Notes: generated by a model from the sequence alone, not told the origin. A DNA stretch of 64,000 bases from Cranoglanis bouderius (GCA_023630585.1 CM042567.1:1305001-1369000); one strand, 5' to 3'. Numbered from the stretch's first letter, positions 44,331-56,781 are shown. Made by a program: numbers and translations.

Positions 44331-45720
44331 GTATGTCCGTGGAGAGTTGACTAGTGGGTGGGAATTGATAAGAAAATGTGAAAAAAATACAGAATAAAAA
44401 TATGCAGTTGACATGACGTGATGCCACACGTGACGTTTGACGCGACGCATTCGATGTGAGGTGAAGTAAAGTAAGGAAACGAGAGCATTGTCGCTTAACA
44501 CCTTTCTCTCTCTCTCTCTCTCTCTTTTTCATTCCTTTCTAAAAATACAGGACCACGACAAAAAAAGAAATAAAAAAGCACGGCTGAGGAGTTCAACAAA
44601 GCACTTTGCACCTTATTGTGTTCATGAAGCACGCAATAAAACTTTTTTCGAGTGCACTTCTGTTCCACACTACGACAGGCATGTATACGGGACTCAAACA
44701 TCTGGCGACTGTCCAGTTGAACACACATCACAGCTGGAAATGAAGCGCTTTGACTAAAAAGGAAAGTATTCCACAAAAATATGGATTATAAAAAAATCGT
44801 ATAAACATTTTTTTTCTCTAAGTGTATTTATTACGTGAGTCCCGTCCAGAGCATTACCACCAACACCGCAGACAGACGCATATGCAAGGGGAAAAAAAAG
44901 AGAGAAAAAAGAAAGAAAGAAAGAAAAAAAGAAAAAAGAGGCCCCACTTTAGCCGGCGTACTCATTCTTTCTGCGCTGGCACTTCCAACAGGAAACTGAC
45001 AGTATTATGTGACACTGTGGAATGCTCGGGAGGTCTGAGCTGGCGAAGTCGACGTACACCCAGCAACAATGCGGCCTTTTGTTTAGCACTTACCAAAATT
45101 GTGTCTAACTTCTGCAGTCCTGAGAGAGTAGGAAAGGAATCGGGTTACCAATTTTTGTGGTCCCACCATCCGAAAAAAAGAGAAAAAAAAAAATCCCTCC
45201 AAAACATTCACAGGGGATGAAGTGTAAAAGATAAATCAGCAATTTATCTCTCAGACACATCACTTTTACAAAGCTGTGGTGCCGTAATTTCGGTAAATAA
45301 TCCTATCACGTTACCATGTGTTCATAAACACTGACACTGGGGTGAAAACTGCTTTCAGTTCCATGTTACTTTAGTTTCATTTTTTATTTTTAAAGTAGAA
45401 ATGTCAAAAATATATATATATATATTTATATATCTCCGTATTAAATTCTATATTGTTGCAAAGTTCATTTCACGCATTTCCCACCCTGCTCCATACTTCT
45501 TAAAACTAGAATTTTTTATCTCACGTCGATTTTTTAACATTTTATCCATAAAAATGTTTATTTTTTATTATTATTAATTATTAGTGTTATTTTTTTTTAA
45601 CTCTTATTTGAAACTGGGGACTGACTGCTGTGTCATCACAATAAACAAACATAAAATTGACAAATTAAACAAATAAAATTTCATTTTTGCTATAGGCAAA
45701 TTGTAAAATACATCTTAATT
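44331..45720. other. Mostly unique sequence with simple tracts
   Basis: (CT)n at 44505-44526, a GAAA-rich purine tract at 44890-44942, balanced blocks at 44580-44760 (CCTTATTGTGTTCATGAAGC) and 44945-45140, then AT-rich DNA. Frames across the purine tract are not credible genes. Confidence 0.35.
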
Positions 45721-45721
45721 A

Positions 45722-45787
<66 letters not shown>
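45721..45787. repeat. (ATT)n microsatellite
   Basis: About 21 ATT units. Confidence 0.95.
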
Positions 45788-45920
45788 GCACATTCATACA
45801 ATTTTGCAGAAGAAAATACAAAATGTAACTAAATTTAGCCAAAATTAACTGCAAAAAGAAAGTACAAATTTTACGTTTTTAATATTTTGATCATGTATAC
45901 ATAATTTATTCTTATTAAAA

Positions 45921-45923
<3 letters not shown>

Positions 45924-46011
<88 letters not shown>
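45924..46011. repeat. (TA)n microsatellite, ~44 units
   Basis: Uninterrupted TA of about 88 bp. Confidence 0.95.
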
Positions 46012-46013
<2 letters not shown>

Positions 46014-46089
46014 ACCTAAGAATATAAATCAATCAATCAGTTAATTCAATATCAAACATGGACACTAAGCGTGTGTATGTAACTGAGAC

Positions 46090-47145
46090 GTGGGTCATAC
46101 AAACTCCAAATTATTACTTATTATTTTATTTATTTATTTATTTATTTTAGGAAGCTAAGAACCCTTAATTATTCAATGAACCCTTAAAGAACCCTTGAGG
46201 AACCAAGAAACTAAATGTTAAACTTCTGACAGGTTCTAGAGGTTAAGAAGAAACTAAAGAGCAATGATTTAGAGTTTGTGCTGCACACTTAAAGAAAAGG
46301 GTCCTTTAATAGCTCTTTAAGGGTGCCATAGATAATTATTCTCCAAAATATGGCTACACTTGAAACTTTTGGATAGGACGACACTTACAGCTCACACTCT
46401 TCTATGTAGAACCCTTCATTAAAATGTTTTGCTATCAGAAACGTTTTCAATCCAAGCAGAACCTTTTTAGGAGAATTAGAACCTTTGTTTATCCAGTACA
46501 CTCATACAAAACCATTGAATATACCTTCCTAAAGTATAGCTAAATGTAAAGTTCCTGACAGGTTCTAGGTTTAAGCTAAGAACCCTTAATTATCCAAGGA
46601 ATCATTAAAGAACCCTTGAGGAACCTTGTTTTCTACGAGTGTGTGCATTAGCTGAGCCAGTCTGCAGTGCAAACTCGAAATTATTGCTCTTGTTTTTCTA
46701 AATACCTAGAACCAATGGTTCTTAAAGGGTTCCTTGAATAATTAAGGGTCCTTAATGTCCTAAAAGTGGTCTACTCTTCTACAAAAAACATTTCCTCAGA
46801 GGCACACCCGAAGAACCCCGAGAGTTCTAATTATTAAGAAGCTAAGAACCTTGAATTATCCACTGAACCCTTAACGAACAATTTCCCCCAAAAGCATGTA
46901 TATTAGCTGGGTAAGTGTGTGGTACAAAGGGTTAATTGCAAAATTAAGGGTTCTTAGCTTCTTAAAATAATATTTAAATACTTAGAACCCTTATGCAGTC
47001 TTCAGTTGTCCATCTGGGAACCCTACAACAAAATGTATCCTACCAGAAAGGGTTATACATTTCATTGGAAATTTAGAACCTTTACGAACCCTTGAAGAAC
47101 CCATTTTTCTAAGAGTGTGGGTTCTTTATAAGGGTTCTTAAGCAT
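46090..47145. repeat. GGTTCT/AGAACC repeat block 3
   Basis: Spacer modules are in mixed orientation: reverse at 46101 (CAAACTCCAAATTATTACTT), forward at about 46229 and 46557 (CTGACAGGTTCTAG), reverse at about 46668. A (TTTA)n tract at 46122-46150 interrupts the first. Cores contain AAGCTAAGAACCCTTAATTA and TTCTATGTAGAACCC. Confidence 0.65.
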
Positions 47146-47565
47146 AATAAACACTGCTGTGTATGCAAGTGTGATGCATTTCATTAATTAATCCTAACAA
47201 TGTGTATAATGTCTAATGAACATCTTATGAATGCCTTATGAACATGCTTATAGGGCCTTCGCAGAAAGTGTTTCCACGTCTTTCCATTCAGAGGGATTTG
47301 AGGTTTGTTTGTGCTGCACTGAGAGGATTTAAACAGCAGGACAGAGATGAAGAGCTTTGAAGGAGGAGAAGGAAGAAAAAAAAAAAAAATCCCACCGCAT
47401 TAAAATCGAATCAACTCCAGGGTTCTAGCAGCTCAGGAGAACCGAGACGATTAGAGGGTCAGCGGTCGTCTGACAGGTGCTCCACCTTCTGCCTCTCACC
47501 GTGACTCAGAGGAAACGTTCTCTCATGGAAAAATGCCACATTCGGAATTTAATCGCACTGAACAT
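47146..47565. other. Unassigned sequence
   Basis: A-run at 47378-47390. Balanced block 47400-47560. No gene recognised. Confidence 0.4.

Positions 47566-47640
<75 letters not shown>
47566..47640. repeat. (CA)n microsatellite
   Basis: About 37 CA units. Confidence 0.95.
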
Positions 47641-47644
<4 letters not shown>

Positions 47645-48064
47645 AAAATAACAGCAATCAGAGCTGATATTCAGAAAAGAGCGAATCTCAAATACCCTGG
47701 AACATTTCAATTTCACAGGTTCACACACGAGGAGATTGAAGGAAAAACAGATCGTAAAATTGTTATAAAGTGGAACATTGTGGCCTCTGACACAAAACCG
47801 TGTGTGTGAGCGGAGTTAAGTGCATGAAATACGCAGGACGAGTGTCAAAAATAACCTCCATTATAGCAATAAAATCATAACATTTCTTTTTAAAAATAGC
47901 TGAATACAGTATATCCTGTCTTTATCTCAATTATTGGCAATAAAAAAATGTAGAAACAGGTGAAAACAAAAACATTCACATCCTCAGGGAATGTCACTCA
48001 GAGCAGGTTCACCTTTCTGTTATTCTTAGGGCAAAAGAAATATCATTTTTAGCTGAAATATTTA

Positions 48065-48292
48065 CACTGGTGCTTGAAAGTTTGTATATTTCTGCATTAA
48101 TATGACTTAAAACATCATCAGATTTTCACACAAGTCCTACAAGTAGACAAAGAGAACCCAGTTACACAAATGAGACGGAAATATTATACTCGGGCGTTTA
48201 TTTATTGAGGAAAATATTCAAATCGGTCATATTTATGCAGATACAGTATATAGAAAATTCTATAGGGTTCACAAACTTTCAAGCACCACTGT
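48065..48292. mobile_element. Miniature Tc1/mariner-type element
   Basis: Perfect-looking inverted ends: CACTGGTGCTTGAAAGTTTG at the left, ACTTTCAAGCACCACTGT at the right. The inside keeps ATATGACTTAAAACATCATC and CAGATTTTCACACAAGTCCT, the inverted-repeat region of a fish Tc1-type family. The gene is completely deleted. About 228 bp. Confidence 0.7.
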
Positions 48293-48317
48293 CTATGTGT
48301 GTGTGTGTGTGTGTATA

Positions 48318-49312
48318 TATACACAGTTGCAATCAAAATTATTCGACCCCCATTGCAAATCGGGTTTATTGTCAAAATTTACAGACTTTCAGCTGTTTGC
48401 GACGAACAAATCAAACAGAAGCAGTTGAAATAGTTCAACACAGCGAAAGCTTCAAGTGGTTTCCCCAAATTCAACTGAAAATGCAACTTATAATGACTAC
48501 TCCAGTCTCACAATTATTCAACCCCTTCATGGACAGCATCTTTAGTATTTAGTAGAGACCCTTTTGCTGTTATGACCTGCTGCAAACGAGATGCATAGCC
48601 AGACACCAGCTTCTGGCAGCGTTCCTGAGGAATCTTAGCCCATTCCTCATGAGCAATGGCCTCCAGTTCAGTAATATTCTTGGGTTTGTGTGCTGCAACC
48701 GCCTTCTTCAAATCAAAAAGTCGGGTGACTGTGATGGCCCTGTAGAATCTTCCAGGACTTCTTCTGCAACCAAGCCTTGGTGGAATTTGAGGTATGCTTG
48801 GGATCATTGTCCTGTTGGAAGGTCCAGTGACGCCCAAGCTTCAGCTTCCTCACAGACGGCATGAAGTTTTCTCCTAGGATTTCCTGATACTTCAATGAAT
48901 CCATCTTGCCTTCCACACACTGCAGGTTTCCAGTGCCAGAGGATGCAAAGCAGCCCCAGAGCATCACCGAGCCACCATCATGCTTGACTGTGGACAGAGT
49001 GTTCTTTCTTCATTCTTCTTTATCCAGACATACCGCCGATCCATCGTGCTGAAAAGTTCCAGTTTTGTTTCATCGCTCCACAGAACAGAATCCCAAAACT
49101 TCTGTGGTTTATTTATATGATTTTGAGACGAATTTTCTTGTGCTTTTGTGTCAGTAGTGGTGAACGTCTTGGAGTTCTGGCATGGAAACCTTCTGCGTTT
49201 AGTACGCGCCATACTGTGTCTCACTGAAACCTCAGTGCCTGTTGCCACCAAGTCTTCCTGCAGGTCTTTTGCAGTCACTCGAGGGTTTTTCACAACCTGC
49301 AACTGTGTGTAT
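48318..49312 (-). mobile_element. Tc1-type transposon, one inverted repeat reduced to ~9 bp
   Basis: The left end starts CACAGTTGCAATCAAAATTA and carries a normal terminal region of about 200 bp. At the other side the coding sequence runs straight into GCAACTGTG (49302-49310), which equals only the outermost bases of that terminus. TATATA tracts flank both sides. About 1 kb instead of 1.6 kb. Confidence 0.75.
48534..49302 (-). pseudogene. Tc1 transposase lacking its N-terminal domain
   Basis: DDE transposase that would cut and paste Tc1 ends. Reading leftward from 49302: KNPRVTAKDLQEDLVATGTE (end of the DNA-binding region), SVLWSDETKLELF with the first catalytic aspartate (near 49085), MMLWGCFASSGTGNL (48967 on, second frame), WTFQQDNDPKHTSNSTKAWL with the second aspartate (near 48820). 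A third frame follows with FDLKKAVAAHKPKNITELEA, EEWAKIPQERCQKLVSGY and the C-terminus near 48540. The PIENLW-type glutamate segment just before DLKKAV is deleted. The first helix-turn-helix domain is missing because of the terminal deletion. Two frame changes; inactive. Confidence 0.85.
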
Positions 49313-49844
49313 ATATATATATATATATAATTTCATGTTCAGAATTATCGCTGGGAAACATACAGCACGTTTTACATTTAGCGACAATTTTAAACGAGTG
49401 ATTTCAAGTTGAAACACTTTTAATGATAATCCATCAGTTAATTAGACAAATGTAAAAAATAACGAGAATAATAATTTCTACAAATTACTTTTAAATTGAA
49501 AATGAAACGCTGCTTTTTAAGCATTTGATTGTAGATTTTTACGAAGCTAATCTTTCTTTAAAAAAATAAAAATAAAAATTTTACAATTTGCTAATTTCTG
49601 GATTTTATACGTTACTTTCAAAGTCTGCGTTGGTCACACACTTTCATAAACGTACCACATATACAGAATCCAAACGCTCGTCTCTTACGGAGAACCCTGA
49701 TTAGAACGTCTTCTTCGTTTTTTAAATCGAGGAACATCATAGTAAAGGTGTAGAACTGGACCTTAAACAGCACGGTTCTTTTCCTAACAGCATTTTATAT
49801 CGTTAAGATCAAGGAAAATGTTGTACCTGTACAGCGCACTCTAA
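49313..49844. other. Unassigned AT-rich sequence
   Basis: Short TA run to 49329, then AT-rich sequence without recognised features. Confidence 0.4.
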
Positions 49845-50610
49845 AAATTGTCATCCGTCAAATGTTCTACGTACTGTAGAACCGACATATTTCTAGACAA
49901 CGAAGGGAAGAACCCTAGAACAGAGTATTACAGTAACGGTTAAAAATAAAAATATAGAACCCTTTTTTTTTTTTTTAAAGTTAAGACCCCTTAGTTATCC
50001 AATGAACCGTTCAAGAACCTTTGAAGACCCTTTTTCTAAGAGTTCATGTATTAACTGGGTAAGCGTGCAGTACAAACTCCAAATTATTGCTAATTATTGT
50101 ATTCTTAACACCTAGAACACCTAGAACCTGTCTGGAGTTTAATGTTTAGCTCTCGGGTTCTTGGTACACAGGTTCTTCACGGGTTCTTTAAGGATTTATT
50201 GGATAGTTAAGTGTTCTTAGCTTCTGGAAAGGGTTTGACTTGGAAGTTTGTAAAGTTCTACAAAACTATAAAGAAACTTCCCCTAGAGGGAGAACCGAAC
50301 AAGCCTTAAGGGTTCTAAGACATATCTAGAGTCCAACAGGAGATGGACCAACATAAGACAGACTGATGTGCTTTTATGATCTAGTTTAAATGAGGCCAAT
50401 ATGGTCAATAAGTGCTCACTGCACTCATATCTAGAACTATTTACGGTTCCTTGATGGTTCTTCTGGAGGAACCCTGTTTCATATAACCCTGTGACATTGT
50501 TTCCTTATCAGAAAGTGTCACAAACTAGAACCTTTCTTTTTTTGAAGCTAAGAGACCTTTACCACACGAAGAATCCTCAAGAGAAGCCTTTTTCAAAGTG
50601 CGTGGAAACA
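49845..50610. repeat. GGTTCT/AGAACC repeat block 4
   Basis: Core parts AAGAACCTTTGAAGACCC and GGATAGTTAAGTGTTCTTAG. A reverse-oriented spacer at about 50069-50160 reads ACAAACTCCAAATTATTGCT then CTAGAACCTGTCTGGAG. More diverged than the other blocks. Confidence 0.55.
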
Positions 50611-50935
50611 AATACGGTTCCAAAAAATGTTGTTTGCTTGTTTTCTTGATGTTTTCTGGTTGGAGAATCCTGACAGGACAGTAGAAGGTAATAGTAGCAG
50701 GCTGTCGTGTTTCTCTCTACGCTAAACTGTTGGAACAGAGATTGAAATTTAAATCACTCTCGATGTCGATACCGGTCTGTCTTCCTGTCTGTCTTCCTGT
50801 CTGTCCTCTTTGTGTCTCGGGTTCTTCAGAGCGATCCCAGCGTTGCTTTATCAACCACCGAATCTAACAGGACAGCTCCTCTCACACTCATTGGCTTCTT
50901 GAGCGTTAATAGATAAGTCACTATTTTCCTTTTCA
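50611..50935. other. Unassigned sequence
   Basis: Short CTGT/CTTC tract near 50775-50805. No gene. Confidence 0.4.
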
Positions 50936-51420
50936 CGTTTTTTTTTCCTCCTCTCAGCTCCTCAGGTTCTTCTCTTGACTTTGATTTCTCGGGGTAAGTG
51001 ATCCCTCACTCCAGGACCGACGAGACCCGGCTTTACTTTGGCTCTGATATTGCGCAGCGTAATGTAAAGTGAAGTAGCACGTCTAAATGTCCTGTCAATC
51101 AGCCGCACCCCGTCAGTTTACTCCGCAGAGTCCAGAAATCTCCAGCTGGGACTCATTTCCAGCAACATAAACGATACGGCGATATTAAAGCGCTGTTAAA
51201 GTAGGTGACGACATTTCGCCCATGCTGATGAAGACTGGCGCTGGGTTTAAGACAGCAGACGGGAAGCTGACGTGATTCCCTTTCGTTAAATAAACTCTTT
51301 TCCTGCCATGATCAGTCTGGAAAATCCACTTTTGGAGTGTTTTTATAACGTGTTTAAAATCTGATTTAAGAACACTGAAAGCTCTAATTACTGCAATCAG
51401 GGACAATATCAGACTTTAGA
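50936..51420. other. Candidate conserved non-coding block
   Basis: Unique: CTCTGATATTGCGCAGCGTA, TGTCCTGTCAATCAGCCGCA, CATGCTGATGAAGACTGGCG, AGCTCTAATTACTGCAATCA. A 73-codon minus frame crosses it without a recognisable domain. Confidence 0.28.
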
Positions 51421-51738
51421 GATATTCTTTAAATATCATTCATTTGCATCGTTCATTTGAGTTTGCTATCTGTAGGGAATAATATTTGTTCCACTAGGAT
51501 TAGAATTTTGGAAATCAAAATTTTTGTGTTTTTTTTTTTGTTTTTTTTTAATTGTACAATAAGTTTTAAAATTCAATCAAATCAATTTGTATTTCTATGA
51601 TTTTGAAATTTAAGACTTAAAAACAGAACAGGAACAATTTTAAATAAAGTTTATTTAAAATAATTAAACATTTATATATAAAACAACACAACAAAATTCA
51701 CATTTTAGGTAATCAAAGCAATGAAACAAAATTATTTC

Positions 51739-51794
<56 letters not shown>

Positions 51795-52390
51795 GGCATG
51801 TGATAAAATGTAAATAAATAAATAAATAACAAAAACAGTAAAAATTATATTAAAACTACGGAGCCCCTGAATTGACCTGTGCAAAAAAACAAAACAAATC
51901 ACAGAGACTTTTGTGTGCACACGAGAAATTTTCGAAGAAACATCAATTTATGAGAATTTACGAGAAACATAAATTTAAAAACATATAATAATGATACATG
52001 ATTTTCTTTTAACTAAGCAAAACAATCTAACAAAATGAAAAACTTGAAATGATCAAAACAATTTAGCAAAAAAATTAATAAAAAATAATCAAAACAATGG
52101 AACATAATTTTAAAAAAAAAATTTTAATGAAAAAAAATAATAATAAATTCCAATTTGAATTCGAACACATTTTAATTTATATTCATCAAACTCACATTCT
52201 ACAAAACACACACAATTACGCTGAAATACTCGAGGCGATTTCAGCCAATCAGGAGTTGAGAAATGACCGACAAGCCCCTCCCCCCAGGGAATCTCAAACC
52301 GATGCACTGAATTTGAAATGCGGAATTAAAAAAAAAAAAATTTAAATGCTGCCAAAACTTTTCCATTTAAATGAATTTGTAATGAAATGT
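51421..52390. other. AT-rich sequence with (AAT)n
   Basis: (AAT)n at 51739-51794 and (AAAT)n near 51810-51829. A-rich tracts at 52107-52142 and 52326-52341. No gene. Confidence 0.6.
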
Positions 52391-52399
52391 ATGTTTATT

Positions 52400-52850
52400 C
52401 CCACATCTTATCTTTATGAGATTATAATCGTTGGTGCCCGAGGCGATGTTCTGTTTCACCTTGGATCATTTACACGGTATCTCAAATCTCCTGACGTGTG
52501 AAGACAGAGTGCTTATTGTTTCTTAAATGTCCACTGGTGTGAGTTCTAGCTTGAGGGATCCAGGGACCTGGGCGTGGGAGGGGTTGGGGGTGCCTAGGGG
52601 TGCCTGGTGGAGGGCCTGGGGAGGGGCGGCACGTGTGCTGTAAGGCGTCTGTTCCACAACAGGAAAGAATAAACCCAGGCTCAAATAATAGGAAATTCAT
52701 CAAACCCGGTTCTGGGAGTCGTGTCTTTCAAGCCCCGTTTCCTCGCCATATGATCTCTATAAAGCAAACGACTGCTGGCTTCCACGCGGGCGAGCAGACG
52801 CCTGGAGCCGCCTCTTAATCAAAACCAAATGCTAATGACAATAGAAGCAG
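52400..52850. other. Unique GC-rich block with G-run cluster; candidate regulatory element
   Basis: G-runs at 52570-52629 are followed by CCAGGCTCAAATAATAGGAA, CGTTTCCTCGCCATATGATC, GCGGGCGAGCAGACGCCTGG and CTTAATCAAAACCAAATGCT then AATGACAATAGAAGCAG. Open frames on both strands overlap and are Pro/Gly-rich by composition only. Confidence 0.33.
52570..52629 (+). other. G-quadruplex motif cluster
   Basis: G3-CGT-G3-A-G4-TT-G5 at 52570-52590 meets the classical four-run rule with loops of 1-3. G4, GG, GGG, G4 and G4 groups continue to 52626. Confidence 0.65.
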
Positions 52851-53639
52851 CAACAGGGAAGTGCAGGGAAGTTTGACTCGACCGCTCTCTTCCTGTCTGG
52901 CCAAAAAAAAAAGAAATAAATATATAACATGGTTTGTGTCTCTCTCGATATATATATATATATATATACACATACTGTATGTCTGACAGGAAGCTCTGCG
53001 GAGATCAGGTATCGTTCGACAGATAAACAGGAGCAAATATTTAAAAGAAAAAAGCGTTTAATTATACAGTTTCAAAACGGTTTAGTCACTTGTGTATCGT
53101 GAACTACTTCTCTTAACTTTTTTAAATCTTTGGATGACATTTTTACCATTTAAATGGTAATTTTATAGAGATAAATACTACGCAGAGCACCTCTCGAGCA
53201 TTTCTTGTCATTTTTTATTTATTTTTTTGTCCCAGTTTCCTGGAATGAAAGAAGGAATGAAATGAAAGAGCGAATCTCGCCTTTCATTCGTCTTGTTAAA
53301 AAGGTTTTAATTGCTTAACGTGTTGCATCCTGGAAGACGATCCGTCCTTAAAGAGCGCGACAGACGGAAAGGAACAAAACACATAAAGCGTTTTGTGTCG
53401 ACGCCATTATGATGTTCCGACTTTGTAAGCGAGACATCATTTGGCTGACTGAATTTCTCGAATGTTTTAAATCACGGTCGAGCGCATCGCTGTCTTTCTT
53501 TTCGTCTTTTATTTCAGCTCTATTTGATGCCTTCGCGTGAGCCGTCGATTGAACGGATAAGAATACAATACAATAATGGATTATGATGAGATGAATGTGT
53601 TGCTATGTGTTTTTTTTTATTTATTATTATTTCAAAACG
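52851..53639. other. Unassigned sequence, no gene seen
   Basis: Short (TA)n at 52950-52968. Otherwise mixed; 53440-53560 is balanced (TTTCTCGAATGTTTTAAATC). Confidence 0.35.
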
Positions 53640-53935
53640 TTCTGCTTCGGTTCACAGAGAGAGAAATAAAAGGCATTAAAGACTTGAGTGGCTTCATTGC
53701 TAATAGTTTGTATCTTCTGTGACACGGCGTGCAGGTGAGTCAGGGCTGATCGTGATGGCAAACTTCAAACAGCTGCAAATACACTCAGTATGAACTCAGA
53801 AGCACGTCTGGATGCTTATTATTAGAAATTCAATCGTGGTGCATCTGCGTTTTGATTTGCCAAATACAGAGCGAGTTCTCGAATCACACTGCTGTATGCT
53901 GGCAAAATAAAGTACAATCAGTACCATATTTATAA
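53640..53935. other. Candidate conserved non-coding element
   Basis: AAAGGCATTAAAGACTTGAG, GTGGCTTCATTGCTAATAGT, CGTGATGGCAAACTTCAAAC and CTGCTGTATGCTGGCAAAAT. Unique and frameless. Confidence 0.3.
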
Positions 53936-54269
53936 ACAATCGACAAAATGGACCAGCAGCATTGCCTGATTCGTGTGTGTCTATAAACTAACCCTAAAAA
54001 ACCCTAAGTGGCCAACATCTCAGCCAATTAAAGGTTCTGTAATAAACTATTTATAAGTAAATAATACATAGGAGTACTCATTGCTTCTCAAACTTTGCTA
54101 ACAGATAAGCTTAATGAACAGGAGTATTAATGAAATAATTTGAAAACAAATATTTAAAATGGCAGCAGGAAATGAGGATATTTCGTTTTCTGGCTGATGT
54201 GATCGAGATCATAAACAGCTCATAAGTTCATTATCGAGACGTTAAGGAGTGTTTTTTTTTTAAATTAAG
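53936..54269. other. Unassigned AT-rich sequence
   Basis: Nothing recognised. Confidence 0.4.
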
Positions 54270-54760
54270 GAAAGAATTTTTTATTAAATAATCTTACGAG
54301 TTATCAAATTAATTTAAAATATGACAAGGTTTGTGTTCATTCCTGTGTGCTCTCCTGTAAAGAAAACATGCCCATGATATGAAGGATAAGCTGACCGAGC
54401 ACTCATCTTCTGCACTTACAGAGAAACTTTTACATTCATTCATCATTTTATCCATGAAAAATTTACTCAGTAAGACGTGGAAAAAAAAACCTTTTTCATG
54501 AACTTTAAAAGGGTGATTTTATCAAAATGAATAGTGTGATGTTTATGTATTTAGTGTTGGCCTTGAATGGCTTTCCATAGTGTTTTTGAGTTTATTTACA
54601 GCCCAAACAATCCAGGGTGACATTTGTGTTTACATGAAACCGTCAGATGGTGGTGCTGGACTTAATACTGCTCATCGCTCGAGCCGATATCACGAAGAAT
54701 TACTGAGACACACCTCTGTTTTAGAGAAACTCTGAATATCGCTTAAGTCTGAAGCTACGC
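54270..54760 (+). repeat. Dispersed repeat shared with 4.63-4.96 kb
   Basis: CTCTCCTGTAAAGAAAACAT, TGAAGGATAAGCTGACCGAG and CACTTACAGAGAAACTTTTA are the inverse of 4790-4880. Further on: TGGCCTTGAATGGCTTTCCA, TTTACATGAAACCGTCAG and GCTCGAGCCGATATC, which looks like an ordinary teleost repeat. Confidence 0.45.
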
Positions 54761-55904
54761 CTAATAGATGAACAACGATAAAATGTATGCGTTAATAGAT
54801 AGAAAGTTTAACATAAGAGTTGGGGGCGGGATTAGAGGCAGAGTTAGAGGCAGGATTCACATTCGTACTTTGTTCATATTAAATCCAACCGTGTCATCTT
54901 TAAGCTATATAAATTGTCATCTTTTATTATAAATATCAACAGAACTTGACAGATACACTCAACATATTACACATATTACAATCTTCAAAAGTCAACGAAT
55001 CTTTTTCAATCAACAAAAAGTAAATAATGCCGGGATTGTGTTGAACTCATTAAATAGACAGTCTGTATATACTTTACAAACTTATTGTAGTAGCATTATA
55101 TCAAAATGTAAAAGCTAGATATTTTACTTAAGTGCCTGTAATTTAAATATATTGATACGTTTCAGAGTATTGTTCCTTTCTTTTAACATATTTGCTCCAA
55201 CATAAAGCTAAACAATGCTAATGACAACTGGCAGTAGCTGGCAGTAGCTAACAGTAGCTACTGTAAATTCCTCAACTGCGAATATTTCATAGTGGTCAAA
55301 TACAAAACTCATGGAAGCCTACACAACATAATTCTATTATAAGACTGAATTTATTTCTATTTTGTTGCTAAACATTCAGTATGTGATGGAAATGCAAAAA
55401 AAAACCCAGATCAACCCATGTGCAGCGCCCTCTTCTGGTTGGAAAGAACACAACAAGGTCACATACAAATGACTTGTATTTTATTTATTTTTTTAAATAA
55501 ATTTTTAAAAAATAATTGTAAATTTAACAGTTAAAAAAGTTAAGTAAAATATTCACTTTAGGTTTTAGCCTCATATTTACATGAATTAGTTTAATACATT
55601 ACATGAAGCTTTTACGTAATTCTAATAATTTTCTTTTTTTTGTGTAGAAATCACCGTTTCGTTTTCATACTTACTGAATCTCTAAATATTTATATTTTCA
55701 GCATTAGGTGTGATTAGCTAGAGTATTTAGCTAGCAGGAGGTAACAGTTTTGGGCTAGATAGCATCCAAGCATGGAGAACTGGTACAGGTGTTAGCCTAA
55801 TATGTGCAGGTGACATCATTTAAGCAGGACACACAAACGGGTAAAAAGTAATACTACTACAAAAAAAATCTCTACAAAATATTGTGTAAAGCAGGATTTT
55901 AATT
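54761..55904. other. Unassigned AT-rich sequence, no gene seen
   Basis: A short tandem of GGCAGTAGCTAACAGTAGCT near 55236-55262. Otherwise no structure recognised. Confidence 0.4.
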
Positions 55905-56270
55905 TAATTTCAAGACCAATTTAGCTCAATAATAAGGAAACCACCGTTTAATGAGCCGAACGGCCTGCAGGTTTCACAGTAATCTGAAGGTAATGCTGAA
56001 TAATAAACTTCACGATACGCCAGAGATCGCACTTTTCTGATTAATGAATTGGCAAAAGCGCTGCAAATATTTTCAGCTACAATGAAGCGCAGGATAAATA
56101 TATCTGGCACGTTCTGCCAATTCCCAGGCCAACATCCTGTAATTGTTTCCTTATTTAAGCCAGCAGCTTAAAGCCGCAATAATAAAAGACTCGTAATAAA
56201 ATCCCATGAAGGTTATTTTCAGGGAAACGCAACTGGATGGCAAAAAAAAAGAGACTAATTAGCAAAAATC
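55905..56270. other. Candidate conserved non-coding element (best-looking one)
   Basis: Some 360 bp without simple tracts, rich in TAAT and AATTA cores: CAATTTAGCTCAATAATAAG, CGTTTAATGAGCCGAACGGC, TGATTAATGAATTGGCAAAA, CAGCTACAATGAAGCGCAGG, TAATTGTTTCCTTATTTAAG, AGCCGCAATAATAAAAGACT and ACTAATTAGCAAAAATCATC. No frame longer than 66 codons. This look is typical of deeply conserved vertebrate enhancers, but conservation could not be tested. Confidence 0.4.
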
Positions 56271-56680
56271 ATCAGAGGTTGAAAGTTTTGCTTCATAACA
56301 TCATTTTACACCACAGTGAGTTGTTTAAATGAAAAATAAGCGAAGATTTAAAGCACTTAAACACCTCAAAGCAATGTTTTTAATTATTCAGTAACTACAG
56401 AGAAACTAGGAACGTAAATCTGAACGCACTGATGGATTCTGGGAGTTTTAGGGGTTAATAAGTATAATAATTTATTTACATGTATGCAAATACCGTATAT
56501 ACAGTTCCCTCCACTAATATCGGCCCCTCCCTTGGTAAATATGAGCAAAGAAGGCTGTGAAAAATTATCTTTATTGTTTAACCTTTTGATCTTTTGTTCA
56601 AAAAAATTCACAAAAATACTCTGCTGTCATGGATATCAAACAATCGCAAACACAACACAGGTTTATCAAAAAAAAAATAA

Positions 56681-56684
<4 letters not shown>

Positions 56685-56761
<77 letters not shown>
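56685..56761. repeat. (TA)n microsatellite, ~38 units
   Basis: Lies at the boundary between element A and element B. Confidence 0.95.
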
Positions 56762-56765
<4 letters not shown>

Positions 56766-56781
56766 GTATTTATATAATATT

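Noticed and set aside
48205..48552. 115-codon frame on + strand
   Set aside because: Crosses the end of a miniature element, a GT run and the terminus of a Tc1 element; no domain.
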